NCBI GenBank assembly: GCA_964360145.1
Contig: CAYHWW010000055.1
Location: forward strand, 1-17,553
Origin: CAYHWW01 sp964360145
GTDB taxonomy: Bacteria > Bdellovibrionota > UBA1018 > CAYHWW01
Length of the DNA: 17,553 nt
Direction of reading: 5' to 3'
Below the pieces are notes generated by a model. It was not told the DNA's origin. It worked only from the letters and a program-made list of their open reading frames with translations, and ran no database searches. Of the stretch, positions 7,930 through 15,706 are shown one piece after another. The position numbers and the translations under genes were made by a program. Every line of letters starts with the position of its first letter. The first letter of the stretch is position 1.

Positions 7930-9141
7930 TTACATATCCAGCGGCTTGTCGCCGCGGGTGTCCCGTTCCTGCTCCGGTTCGCCGCTGACCTCTTCCCAGC
8001 TCATGCCGTCGCTGGCGGCGACCCTGGGGGCCTGGGGCGTGAGCTGTTCCTCTTCATCCTCGCCGATCTCTGAGGCGGAGGCCGCCACCATTTCGGCGGC
8101 GATGGCGTCTGCCTCTTCGCTGGTTGCAATCACTGCGGCTTCGACGATCTCAGGCATGGACACCACGGGCTCAGGGCCCAGTTTCTCAAAAATCTGCTCG
8201 TCAGTGGCGTCCTGGGCCCGCATTTCAGCGGCTTTCATGCGCCAGCGCTCTTGGGCCTTCTGCCCTTCGATGTAGTCAGTGGACGTGCGGATGCCCTCGA
8301 TGGTGGAGCGGATGGCGTCCAGCTCCGTATCCAGTTTGCTGTCGTCAAAGAGGATGGTTCCGAGGCTCGCGTCCACCATGCCGCCGAATTCGGCGAGCCG
8401 CATCAGATCCTCTTCTTCGAGGCCCACTTCGGCCTGGGCCACCATGCCTTCGATTTCGCGGAGCGGAGGCAGTTGGCCCAAGTCCTTCAAGCAGAAGAGT
8501 TCGAGGAACTCGTGGGTGGTGACATACAAAATGGGGCGGCCCGGCAGCTCGGAGCGGCCTTCCATGCGCACCAGTTTCTTATCCATGAGGGTACGCAGGA
8601 GATAGCCGCAGTCCACGCCGCGGATCTGGTCGAGCTCGTCTTTGGTGACGGGCTGCTTGTAAGCCACGACAGAGAGCGCCTCCATCATGGTGCTGGTGAG
8701 TCGCAGGGGCTGGGTCTTTACGAGGTTTCGCAGCACGGCGGCCATGAGGGGTTTGGTGCGCAACTGCAAACCAAGGCTCACTTCCGAGATTTCAATGCCC
8801 CGATGGTCCTTCTGATACTCCTCTTTCAAGGCCTGGATGAGGCGGCGGTACTGGGAGAGTGGCACCGTTTTGTCGATGAGGGCCCGCAGCCGGGGCAACG
8901 ACACGGGTTTATCGTGCATGAAAAGGAGGGCCTCCATGGAGGCCGTGAGGGTTGCCTCTTGCTCCGCGGTGAGCTCTGTTTTGGTGCCGTCCGCTTCCGC
9001 CATGGCCTCCTCAGCCTGAGCCGCGGCCTCTTCGGCGGTGGCGGCGGCTTGGGCGGCTTCCAGCAGCTCCAGCTCTTTTAAAAGAGTGGCCTCCTGTGGT
9101 GCGTTCTGGTCTTCGGCACTATTCAGTTCTTCGTTCGTCAT
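7930..9141 (-). CDS. scpB: Segregation and condensation protein B, with long N- and C-terminal extensions
   Basis: ScpB is the winged-helix (kleisin-interacting) subunit of the SMC-ScpAB condensin that organises and segregates the chromosome. The conserved core is clear in the segment ALLFMHDKPVSLPRLRALI through MMEALSVVAYKQPVTKDEL and IRGVDCGYLLRTLMDKKLV, a typical ScpB wHTH pair. At 403 residues it is about twice the usual ~190. The N-terminal ~55 residues are Ala/Glu-rich (probably coiled coil or disordered). The C-terminal ~170 residues are acidic and unassigned. ATG 9141 is preferred because GAGGA lies upstream at proper spacing; ATG 9159 would overlap the scpA stop as ATGA and is the alternative. 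It is the last gene of the operon. Confidence 0.9.
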   Translation of the reverse strand: MTNEELNSAEDQNAPQEATLLKELELLEAAQAAATAEEAAAQAEEAMAEADGTKTELTAEQEATLTASMEALLFMHDKPVSLPRLRALIDKTVPLSQYRRLIQALKEEYQKDHRGIEISEVSLGLQLRTKPLMAAVLRNLVKTQPLRLTSTMMEALSVVAYKQPVTKDELDQIRGVDCGYLLRTLMDKKLVRMEGRSELPGRPILYVTTHEFLELFCLKDLGQLPPLREIEGMVAQAEVGLEEEDLMRLAEFGGMVDASLGTILFDDSKLDTELDAIRSTIEGIRTSTDYIEGQKAQERWRMKAAEMRAQDATDEQIFEKLGPEPVVSMPEIVEAAVIATSEEADAIAAEMVAASASEIGEDEEEQLTPQAPRVAASDGMSWEEVSGEPEQERDTRGDKPLDM

Positions 9142-9155
9142 GGTCGTCCTCGGTG

Positions 9156-9947
9156 TCATGGCAGCGTCGCTGCCACGCTGTCATGGGCCTTGTACTGGAA
9201 GCCCGTCATGAGAGTGGGGTCAAGGGCATCAATGGGTTCGTAAAGCAGGATGTAGATTTCAGTGAAGCTCTCGTTTTGCATGACCCGCAGCTTTTTCAGG
9301 CGTGCGAGCTCCAACAGCGCGATGAAGGTCACGACGATGTCGGTTCTCGTCATGTCCTCGTTGATGATCTTGGAGAACTCGGTGCGTACCCCGACGGTGA
9401 GAAGCTGGCCCAGCTGCATGATGCGCTCGGGAAGCGAGATAGACTCGCGGATGATGATCTTGGTGCGTTTGCGAGAGCGCCTCAGCACATCCTGGATGGC
9501 AAGGGCGAGCCCCGTCATTTCCATCTCTTTCCAGATGAGGTGTTTCTCAGGTGCAGGCACGTTGGGGCGAGAGAAAACATCGACTCCGAGGCGGGGCAGC
9601 GCGAGGATCTTGTACCCAGCCTCTTGGAAGGCCTTCAGTTCCCGCAGCCTCCGCAGGAGTTCTTCTTCGCTCTTGGGGAGCTCCGTGTCATCGGCGAGCA
9701 GCGCCCCGTCGTCGCCGCCGGGCAGAAGCTTCTTCGACTTGATGTAGATCAGGATGGAAGCCATCAGGAGAAACTCGCTGGCGATGTCCACGTTGATCTC
9801 GCGCATGAGATTCACGTACTGCACGTATTGGTCGGTGATCTGGTGCAGGCTGATGCTCGAGATGTCGAGCTCGTTCCTCTGGATGAGGAAGAGCATGAGA
9901 TCCAGGGGACCTTCAAATTGGCTGGTGCGGACTTTGAGTAAATCCAT
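9156..9947 (-). CDS. scpA: Segregation and condensation protein A (kleisin)
   Basis: A 263-residue kleisin that closes the SMC ring and binds ScpB. The N-terminal signature is very clear: FEGPLDLMLFLIQRNELDI, then ITDQYVQYVNLM and ASEFLLMASILIYIKSKKLL, followed by the usual linker and a C-terminal winged helix (FIALLELARLKKLRVMQ). The length is normal. The start overlaps the trpS stop by one base (TGATG), indicating coupled translation; the ribosome binding sequence is weak (GAAGATC). Confidence 0.95.
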   Translation of the reverse strand: MDLLKVRTSQFEGPLDLMLFLIQRNELDISSISLHQITDQYVQYVNLMREINVDIASEFLLMASILIYIKSKKLLPGGDDGALLADDTELPKSEEELLRRLRELKAFQEAGYKILALPRLGVDVFSRPNVPAPEKHLIWKEMEMTGLALAIQDVLRRSRKRTKIIIRESISLPERIMQLGQLLTVGVRTEFSKIINEDMTRTDIVVTFIALLELARLKKLRVMQNESFTEIYILLYEPIDALDPTLMTGFQYKAHDSVAATLP

Positions 9948-10987
9948 CAGATCTTCATGGCCTCCCGGGTTTCTTCCATGACCTCTTGCGCGATGCAGCG
10001 CACTGCATCGGCGCCTGCCATGAGAATATCATCTACGGTCTTCGGGTTCTTCGTCAACTCGGCTCGGCGATTCCGGATGGGATCGAGCCACTGGTTCACC
10101 TTCGTGGCCAAAGCCCCTTTGCACTGGCCACAAGAAAGCTTGCCCGTGCGGCAGTCGGCGTTGATTTCATCCACGGCAAGCCCCCCCGTGCGGGGCGTGA
10201 AGAGCTTCTGGTAGGTGAACACGTTGCAGATGTCGGGATTGCCGCCGTCGCCTAAGCGCGCTTTGGCGGGGTCCGTGATCATGGACTTCACCCGCTTCTC
10301 CACGGTTTTGACATCATCGCCCAGCATGATGGCGTTGCCATAGGACTTGCTCATCTTGCGGTTGTCCGTGCCGAGGAGCTTCGGCACCGCGGTGAGCAGC
10401 GGCTTGGGCTCGGGGAACACCTCTCTTTTATAAAGGTGCGTGAAGCGCCGTATCATTTCGCGGTTGAGTTCGAGGTGGGGCACCTGGTCTTCTCCCACGG
10501 GTACCAGGGTGCCGCGGACAATGGCGATGTCGGCGGCCTGGAGCACGGGGTAGGCGAGGAAGCCTAGGGTGGAGGTGTCCTTGGGGGCTCCATGGGGGGA
10601 GCCCTGATGCGCCGCAAGCTGCTCTTGCTGGTCTTTGTAAGTGGGGTTGCGTTCCAGCCACCCCAGCGGCGTGATCATGGTGAGGAGCAAGTTCAGCTCC
10701 GCCACTTCTTTGATGTCAGACTGTACGTAGATGGTGCACTTCGCGGGATCGAGCCCACAGGCGAGCCAGTCCACGACGTTGTTCCTGCGGGCGCCGCGGA
10801 TCACTTCCGGATTTTTATAATCGGTGGTGAGCGCATGCCAGTCGGCGGCGAAGACGTAGCATCGGTGTTGGTTTTGCAGCGTGAGCCAATTGTCGATGAC
10901 ACCGAAGTAGTGGCCCAGGTGCAGGTCGCCGGTGGAGCGCATGCCCGAGAGCACCGTGGGCGCAAAAAGGCGCTTCTTCTCGCTCAT
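9947..10987 (-). CDS. trpS: Tryptophanyl-tRNA synthetase
   Basis: Charges tRNA-Trp with tryptophan in the cytoplasm (class Ic). At 346 residues it has the normal length. The HIGH-type motif is HLGH (23-26, after SGMRSTGD) and the KMSKS motif is intact at 211-215 (DNRKMSKSYGNA). Other family segments, such as LERNPTYKDQ, GFLAYPVLQAADI and VGEDQVPHLELNREM, are present. The start overlaps the end of the upstream protease gene by 4 bp (ATGA), so it is translationally coupled. No tryptophan attenuator or T-box can exist here because there is no leader between the genes. Confidence 0.97.
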   Translation of the reverse strand: MSEKKRLFAPTVLSGMRSTGDLHLGHYFGVIDNWLTLQNQHRCYVFAADWHALTTDYKNPEVIRGARRNNVVDWLACGLDPAKCTIYVQSDIKEVAELNLLLTMITPLGWLERNPTYKDQQEQLAAHQGSPHGAPKDTSTLGFLAYPVLQAADIAIVRGTLVPVGEDQVPHLELNREMIRRFTHLYKREVFPEPKPLLTAVPKLLGTDNRKMSKSYGNAIMLGDDVKTVEKRVKSMITDPAKARLGDGGNPDICNVFTYQKLFTPRTGGLAVDEINADCRTGKLSCGQCKGALATKVNQWLDPIRNRRAELTKNPKTVDDILMAGADAVRCIAQEVMEETREAMKI

Positions 10988-11676
10988 AAAATAGAGATCC
11001 CGATGCCCACCTGTCCAAAGAGGAGGAGCCAGAAACGCAAGATCAGCTCACTGACCACCATGACCGGCACCCCCACGATGTAGTTCAGGGCGCCAGAGAA
11101 GAGAAGGGCGAGGAGGATCCAGAAGCCATAGGTCTGGAAGCTCTCGATCTTTTTCACCTGGTTGTAGCTCAAGAAAGCTTCGATGGCTTTGCTGCCATCG
11201 AGGGGCGGGATGGGAATGAGGTTGAAGAAGGCCAGCGAGAGATTGATGCCGATCAAAGCCTTCGCCATTTCCACGAAGGGTTTGGTGAGGGAAAATGCGG
11301 GGGTGGCCACGAGGCCGATGAGCAGGGCGCCGCCGAGGAAGGCCAGCAGCAGGTTCATGGCAATGCCCGCCATGGAGACGAGAAAGAGCCCTCGGCGGTA
11401 GGGCTTGAGCCGATTGTAGTTCACCGGTACGGGTTTGGCCCAACCAAAGAGGATGGGCACGCCGGTGAGCATGTTGATGAGGGGGAACAACACGGTGCCG
11501 ATGGGATCGATGTGGGGAAAGGGGTTCAGGGTCTCGCGCCCCAGCTCCCGGGCAGTGAAATCACCGTGGCGCGAGGCGACGAAAGCATGGGCCGCCTCAT
11601 GGAAGACAATGGCGATCATGAAGGGAATGAACTGGGCGAACACGAGCGGCAGGCGCTCTAAGAAAGAAGCTTCCAT
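10984..11676 (-). CDS. Site-2-protease-like M50 family membrane metalloprotease
   Basis: A 230-residue integral membrane protease. The zinc site is HEAAH (26-30) in the first hydrophobic segment, and the third ligand is D160 in NLIPIPPLDG, the M50 NPxPxxDG motif. Several further hydrophobic segments follow. There is no PDZ domain, which puts it with the small YwhC/SpoIVFB-like group rather than RseP. Such proteins are often encoded next to scpAB or trpS in several phyla. ATG 11676 is preferred; TTG 11685 is an alternative. It sits 36 bp after the xerD stop. The substrate is unknown. Confidence 0.88.
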   Translation of the reverse strand: MEASFLERLPLVFAQFIPFMIAIVFHEAAHAFVASRHGDFTARELGRETLNPFPHIDPIGTVLFPLINMLTGVPILFGWAKPVPVNYNRLKPYRRGLFLVSMAGIAMNLLLAFLGGALLIGLVATPAFSLTKPFVEMAKALIGINLSLAFFNLIPIPPLDGSKAIEAFLSYNQVKKIESFQTYGFWILLALLFSGALNYIVGVPVMVVSELILRFWLLLFGQVGIGISIL

Positions 11677-11712
11677 GGATGGCAATAACGTACCCGAGGA
11701 GTAGCGAAGACG

Positions 11713-12648
11713 CTAGCGCCTCTTACCCCGGCCTAGAGGGTGATGTTCTTCCACGATGCGTGCCAAGCCCCTTGTGGTGACGTGACTGTAGATCTCCGTG
11801 GTGCTGATGTCGCTGTGGCCCAAGAGTGCCTGGAGGGTGCGCAGGTTCATGCCTTCATCGAGCAAGTGGGTGGCGAACGCATGTCTCAGCTTGTGGGGGG
11901 ATGGCAGCGGATCAAGCCCCGCCGCCCGGGCGTGGCGCTTTAAGATGAACCAGGCCCCCTGGCGCGTGAGGGGGGTGCCGCGGTCGCAGAGAAAAAGTTC
12001 TTCGGGGGGCGCCCCCTGAGAAGGCAGGAGCAGGGGGCGGCTCTCCGTGAGATAAAGTTTGAGCAGCGTGATGGTGCCGACGTCCAGGGGCATGAGGCGG
12101 GTCTTGCTGCCCTTGCCCGTGATGCGGGCGAAACCCGCCGCGCTGTCCACGTCGCCGGGTCTTAAACCCACGAGCTCGCTCACTCGCAAGCCACCGGCGT
12201 AGAGCGTGCGCAGCAGCAGCGCGTCCCGCAGCTTCAGTGGCGGGGCTAAGCGCAGGTCCGTGGCGGGGGCGGTGAGCAGTCGCTCCACCTGCTCGCGAGA
12301 AAGCACCGTGGGCAGGGTGCGCGGCGTTTTCATGGAGGTGAGGGCGGCTGCCGGGTCATCGCCGCGGCGCTGACTTGAGGCGAGAAAAGCAAAGTAGAGG
12401 CGCAGGGCCGAGGTCTTGCGGTTGCGGGTGCGGGGTGAAGCCCCGCTGTCCAGGAGGGAGCCGAGGAATTCTTTGAGATCATCCGTGGAGGCGTCAGGGA
12501 GCGCCACGGCGCGTTTCGCAAGAAAGGCTTGGGCGATTCTGAGATCAGCAAGGTAGGCGGCCAGCGTCAGTGGCGCCAACCCTCGGTCTACTTTCAAGTA
12601 GGCGGCGAAGTGCTTGTAGGCGTTGGCGTCGTTGGAGCTTGGTTCCAC
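11713..12648 (-). CDS. xerD: Tyrosine recombinase XerD/XerC-like
   Basis: Site-specific recombinase that resolves chromosome dimers at dif with its partner. The N-terminal SAM-like core-binding domain (about 10-95: FAAYLKVDRGLAPLTLAAY) is followed by the catalytic domain. All active-site residues are seen: R155 in GLRVSEL, K179 in TGKGSKTR, H252 and R255 in HKLRHAFATH, H278 in LLGHSDIS and nucleophile Y287. At 311 residues it matches the Xer housekeeping proteins rather than phage integrases. XerC versus XerD cannot be settled without a tree. The start is GTG 12648 with GGAG unusually close (2 nt), so initiation may be weak or coupled to the lipoprotein gene 19 bp upstream. Its placement with scpAB makes a chromosome-segregation cluster. 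Confidence 0.9.
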   Translation of the reverse strand: MEPSSNDANAYKHFAAYLKVDRGLAPLTLAAYLADLRIAQAFLAKRAVALPDASTDDLKEFLGSLLDSGASPRTRNRKTSALRLYFAFLASSQRRGDDPAAALTSMKTPRTLPTVLSREQVERLLTAPATDLRLAPPLKLRDALLLRTLYAGGLRVSELVGLRPGDVDSAAGFARITGKGSKTRLMPLDVGTITLLKLYLTESRPLLLPSQGAPPEELFLCDRGTPLTRQGAWFILKRHARAAGLDPLPSPHKLRHAFATHLLDEGMNLRTLQALLGHSDISTTEIYSHVTTRGLARIVEEHHPLGRGKRR

Positions 12649-12667
12649 ATCTCCAGTTTACAGTATT

Positions 12668-13300
12668 TTAGAAGACGATGAAGCTGCCGTTGTTGGGGCC
12701 GGTGAGCAGGAAGGCTTGCCCACCCAGGATGTTACTCCAGGTGCTGAGGTCAATGCCGACGCCGACAATCTGCCGACCGCCCAGTTCGCGGGCCATGTAT
12801 TCTGGTGACAGCGTGATGACGCCGCTCAGGGGGATGCCAGAGCCGTTGTAGGTGCCGACGCTGACCGAGATGTTAGTGCGGCCATCGCGGGAGTAGTAGA
12901 AGCGCTCTTGCTTTTGCATGGTGGAGCCGTAGGCGGCCACCGTGCCCAGGGAGAGGGCGCCCCAGCTATGACCCAGGATGAAGAGGTCTTCAGAGGTTCT
13001 GCCGCCGATGGCGTTTTGGAAGTAGGCATAGGTGCCGTCGCTGCCAAGGTTGCCCGTGGTCGCCATGAACTGGCCTGCGAGGAGGCGGCCAGTGGATGTC
13101 AACTGGCCGGTGCCCGAGAAGGACACGACTTGGCTGCCGTCGGCCTGGACGCCGCTGGGGCCCACACTGACGCCGCCGGTATTCACTCCGACGCCCATGC
13201 CACCGTTTTGGTCTGCCGGGTTGTCGCTGCCGCAGGCAGAGAGCGCCACGGTAAGGATTAGTAGCAGGGCTTTCGATATTTTCGCGTATTGCGTTTTCAT
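12668..13300 (-). CDS. Predicted lipoprotein of unknown function, first gene of the xerD-trpS-scpAB operon
   Basis: A 210-residue protein with a lipoprotein signal: MKTQYAKIS, a hydrophobic core ALLLILTVAL, then the lipobox LSAC with C23. Gly and Ser at +2/+3 favour sorting to the outer membrane. The mature part begins with a Gly/Val-rich flexible stretch (GGMGVGVNTGGVSVGPSG) and continues as a Gly/Ser/Thr-rich, probably beta-rich domain. No known motif was found. A strong ribosome binding site, GGAGGAG, stands before ATG 13300. It is 19 bp from xerD and transcribed with it, so it probably heads the operon, although its function need not relate to segregation. Confidence 0.78.
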   Translation of the reverse strand: MKTQYAKISKALLLILTVALSACGSDNPADQNGGMGVGVNTGGVSVGPSGVQADGSQVVSFSGTGQLTSTGRLLAGQFMATTGNLGSDGTYAYFQNAIGGRTSEDLFILGHSWGALSLGTVAAYGSTMQKQERFYYSRDGRTNISVSVGTYNGSGIPLSGVITLSPEYMARELGGRQIVGVGIDLSTWSNILGGQAFLLTGPNNGSFIVF

Positions 13301-13582
13301 AGACTCCTCCAAAGAGCACTCAACTCACTCAGAGGGCATTAGTGCAGCCCCCGTGCCAGGGTGTGTCACGGGGGAGACAGGGGCGGTGCACCGTCATAAA
13401 CTATTGATATTTATAGATAATATCGTATATCCAGATATGTTGGGTCTCGGGCCTGGCAGGGTGGGGATCGCCTGCCTGAAAGGCAGGCGTCAACGGATTA
13501 GACAGTTTCCCCATTCTATAAATGGCTTATATTTGCAAACAAGAAGGGCTGTCTGACAAGCCCCTGTGCTATAGGCGCTGCC
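13301..13582. promoter_or_regulatory. Divergent control region between the lipoprotein-xerD operon and nadE
   Basis: No gene is seen in this 282-bp stretch. It contains a GC stem CCCCCGTG (13348-13355) with CACGGGGG (13367-13374), a palindrome CGGTGCACCG (about 13384-13393), an AT-rich block (13396-13440) likely to hold promoters, the hairpin at 13469-13489, and AT-rich DNA with TATAAA at 13517-13522. Immediately before nadE, TG-C-TATAGG (13567-13575) matches an extended -10 box; a start about 7 nt later would fall on the nadE ATG itself, giving a leaderless message. No -35 box is convincing. Confidence 0.45.
13469..13489. repeat. Perfect 9-bp stem hairpin in the divergent control region
   Basis: CGCCTGCCT, loop GAA, AGGCAGGCG. 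The stem is perfect and GC-rich, but no T-tract follows on either strand, so it is not an intrinsic terminator by sequence. It could be an operator, an RNA stem in a leader, or a small repeat. Confidence 0.6.
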
Positions 13583-15580
13583 ATGGTGCGCCCCCTATTC
13601 ATGGTGTTTTGCCTCCTTTTCAGCCTTGCCGCCCCCGCAGGGGCACAGCCCCTGCCCCTCAAAGTGGCCCTGGCCCAGCTGAACCCCCTGGTGGGCGACT
13701 TCATCGGCAATGCGCAGCAGATCGCGCGCGCTTATGAAGACGCAGCAATGCTTGGCGCTGACCTTGTGGTGACGCCGGAGTTCATGCTGCCGGGCTATCC
13801 CGCCTACGATTTGCTCGACCGCTCCGCGGACTGTTTTACCCGGGTGGAAGAAGGGCTAGCCATTATTAAAGAGGCCACGCGCCGCGTGAGCCGCCTCTTG
13901 GGCTACGACGTTCCTGTGATCGTGGGCCATGTGGCCCGCACGCCCTATGACGGCGCCAAAGATAAGCAGAACGTGGCCTCTGTCATCCTCAATGGCGAGA
14001 TCGTCTTTACCCAGTCCAAAGTGCTATTGCCCACCTACGACATCTTTGATGAAGCGCGCTACTTTGCGCCCGCCCGGGAGCAGCGCGTATGGGAATTCAA
14101 GGGCGTAAAGATCGCCATCGCCATCTGTGAAGACTGGTGGTTCGAGGACGTCGACGCCGAAGGCCGTCACCTCTACGACTTCAACACCATCCAGAACTTC
14201 AAGGACCAGGGCGCCCAGCTTGCTATTTCTCTCTCTGCGAGCCCGTACAACCGCGACAAGCAGGTCGTGCGTGAGCGCCTCCACGGCGAAGCGGCACGGC
14301 TTTTGGGCGCGCCCCTCATCTGGGCGAATCAGTGGGGCGCCACCGATGGCGTGCTCTTCGATGGCAGAAGCTTCATCGTCGATGAAACCGGTTTCGTGCG
14401 CGGGCGTCTGAAAGCTTTCGCTCCCGATGCAGCCATTGTGGATTTCACTGGCAACGTCATCGAGGTGACCCACGTCTCCACAGTGCGCACAGAAGCCTAC
14501 GCGCCGGAAGCGAACTTCAAACCCCGTCTTCCTGCCCCTTTGCAGGCGGTCATGGATCGCTTGCAAACTAGTGTGTCCATCGGCAACAACGAAGACGATG
14601 TGGTCATCATGGCCATCATCATGGGGATTCGCGAGTATGCTCGCAAAACGGGCCATCGTCGCGCCATCCTGGGCCTCTCCGGTGGCGCGGACTCCGCCGC
14701 CAATGCCGCCGTGGTGGCGCTTGCCCTGGGGCCCGAGAATCTGCTCACCTTGGGCATGAAGACGGAATTCACCCGCGTGGGCAGCGTCACCGACGCCAAC
14801 GTCATGGCCCGAAACTTTGGTTTCACCTACGAAGATGGTTCCATCCAAGAAGAGTTCGAAGCCTATGTGCGCAACAATCCCATGCCCGCGCGCCTCCAAC
14901 GCATTCTCGATGACCCTGCCAGCCCTGCCGATGAGGTCGCCCGCATCGACGCCCGGCGCCGCACCCAGCTCGAGAATGCCCAGGCCCGCATCCGCATGAC
15001 CCGTCTCTTTGGCCGCGCCAATCTTGAAGGCGGCATGATCCTCATGGCCACGAGCAACAAAAATGAACTGGGCAATGGTTACTTCACCCTCCATGGCGAT
15101 TACGCCGGCGGTCTTTCGCCCTTGGGCGACCAGGGCAAGCCCGAGGTGTGGCGCTACATGGCGCGTATCAACGAGCTCGCGGGCACTGAGCTCATTCCCG
15201 CCGCCATCATCACGAAGCCTCCGTCCCATGAGCTGTCCGCAGGCGTGGTCACTACCGACGACATCCCGCCATACCCCGTGCTCCATCGCCTCTACCACGG
15301 CTACATGGTGGACGGCCGCAGCGTGGAAGACCTCACCCGTGAGTTCGGCCCCCTCTTCGCAAACATGCCGGCGCCCCAACCCAAGTGGGCGGGGCCTGAT
15401 TGGGTGCAGCGGGCGATCCAGCTCTTTGAGCGCAACGATCACAAGCGTCGCCAAGAGATTCAGATTCTGCGCACCACCCGCAAGGCCTTCGGCTACGGCC
15501 GCCGCGTGCCCATCGCCAAGAGATGGGAAGTGGGTCGGCCCGTGGTGGCGGTGAGTTGCGCCGGGGCGTTGGAGCCTTAG
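13583..15580 (+). CDS. nadE: Glutamine-dependent NAD+ synthetase with an N-terminal Sec signal peptide
   Basis: The enzyme converts deamido-NAD+ to NAD+ using ATP and ammonia released from glutamine. Residues about 27-290 are the nitrilase-type glutaminase domain with the triad E66 (TPEFMLPGY), K146 (SKVLLPTYDIFDE) and C182 (AICEDWW). Residues about 335-640 are the synthetase domain with the PP-loop SGGADS (366-371), then SNKNELGNGYFTLHGDYAG and KPPSHELSAG. At 665 residues it is complete. The oddity is the N-terminus: MVRPLFMVFCLLFSLAAPAGA is a textbook signal peptide with cleavage at AGA|Q (residues 21/22), whereas NadE is normally cytoplasmic and starts at the equivalent of KVALAQLNP. An internal GTG start (K27-V28) has no ribosome binding site. 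ATG 13583 has a modest AGG 7 nt upstream and an extended -10 box just before it. Confidence 0.92.
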   Translation: MVRPLFMVFCLLFSLAAPAGAQPLPLKVALAQLNPLVGDFIGNAQQIARAYEDAAMLGADLVVTPEFMLPGYPAYDLLDRSADCFTRVEEGLAIIKEATRRVSRLLGYDVPVIVGHVARTPYDGAKDKQNVASVILNGEIVFTQSKVLLPTYDIFDEARYFAPAREQRVWEFKGVKIAIAICEDWWFEDVDAEGRHLYDFNTIQNFKDQGAQLAISLSASPYNRDKQVVRERLHGEAARLLGAPLIWANQWGATDGVLFDGRSFIVDETGFVRGRLKAFAPDAAIVDFTGNVIEVTHVSTVRTEAYAPEANFKPRLPAPLQAVMDRLQTSVSIGNNEDDVVIMAIIMGIREYARKTGHRRAILGLSGGADSAANAAVVALALGPENLLTLGMKTEFTRVGSVTDANVMARNFGFTYEDGSIQEEFEAYVRNNPMPARLQRILDDPASPADEVARIDARRRTQLENAQARIRMTRLFGRANLEGGMILMATSNKNELGNGYFTLHGDYAGGLSPLGDQGKPEVWRYMARINELAGTELIPAAIITKPPSHELSAGVVTTDDIPPYPVLHRLYHGYMVDGRSVEDLTREFGPLFANMPAPQPKWAGPDWVQRAIQLFERNDHKRRQEIQILRTTRKAFGYGRRVPIAKRWEVGRPVVAVSCAGALEP

Positions 15581-15604
15581 GGGTGGTGGAGCGAGGCCGT
15601 GGCG

Positions 15605-15689
15605 CCCCGGCATTCCTCAAAAAGCAGGAATGCGAGCGCTAAAGCATGGTTTCAATGCTCGGATTCCTGCTTTTTGAGGAATGCCGGGG
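15605..15689. repeat. Long hairpin of two inverted ATTCC-N-GGAAT repeats
   Basis: Two 27-bp arms match perfectly in inverted orientation (15605-15631 and 15663-15689), with 5 more pairs (CGAGC/GCTCG) inside after one mismatch. Each arm itself contains a smaller inverted repeat, ATTCCT and AGGAAT around an 8-bp spacer (CAAAAAGC or GCTTTTTG). This organisation resembles dRS3- or REP-type repeats arranged in head-to-head pairs. It lies between the convergent nadE and amidase genes, where it may also stop transcription from both sides. Confidence 0.8.
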
Positions 15690-15706
15690 GCACAGCATGC
15701 GCGGAC

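Noticed and set aside
8251..9941. Long plus-strand open frames opposite scpB and scpA
   Set aside because: They are antisense to well-supported genes, with skewed composition (His, Glu, Phe) and no recognisable domain.
13469..13489. Intrinsic terminator
   Set aside because: The stem is strong but no T-run follows on either strand, and no gene ends into it.
13301..13582. NAD-sensing riboswitch upstream of nadE
   Set aside because: Hairpins are present, but I cannot match the known NAD+ riboswitch cores, and the likely nadE start site leaves no leader.
14024..15613. 529-codon open frame on the minus strand opposite nadE
   Set aside because: It mirrors a complete, motif-rich nadE; long antisense frames are common in GC-rich DNA, and its translation is His/Gly/Val-rich without motifs.
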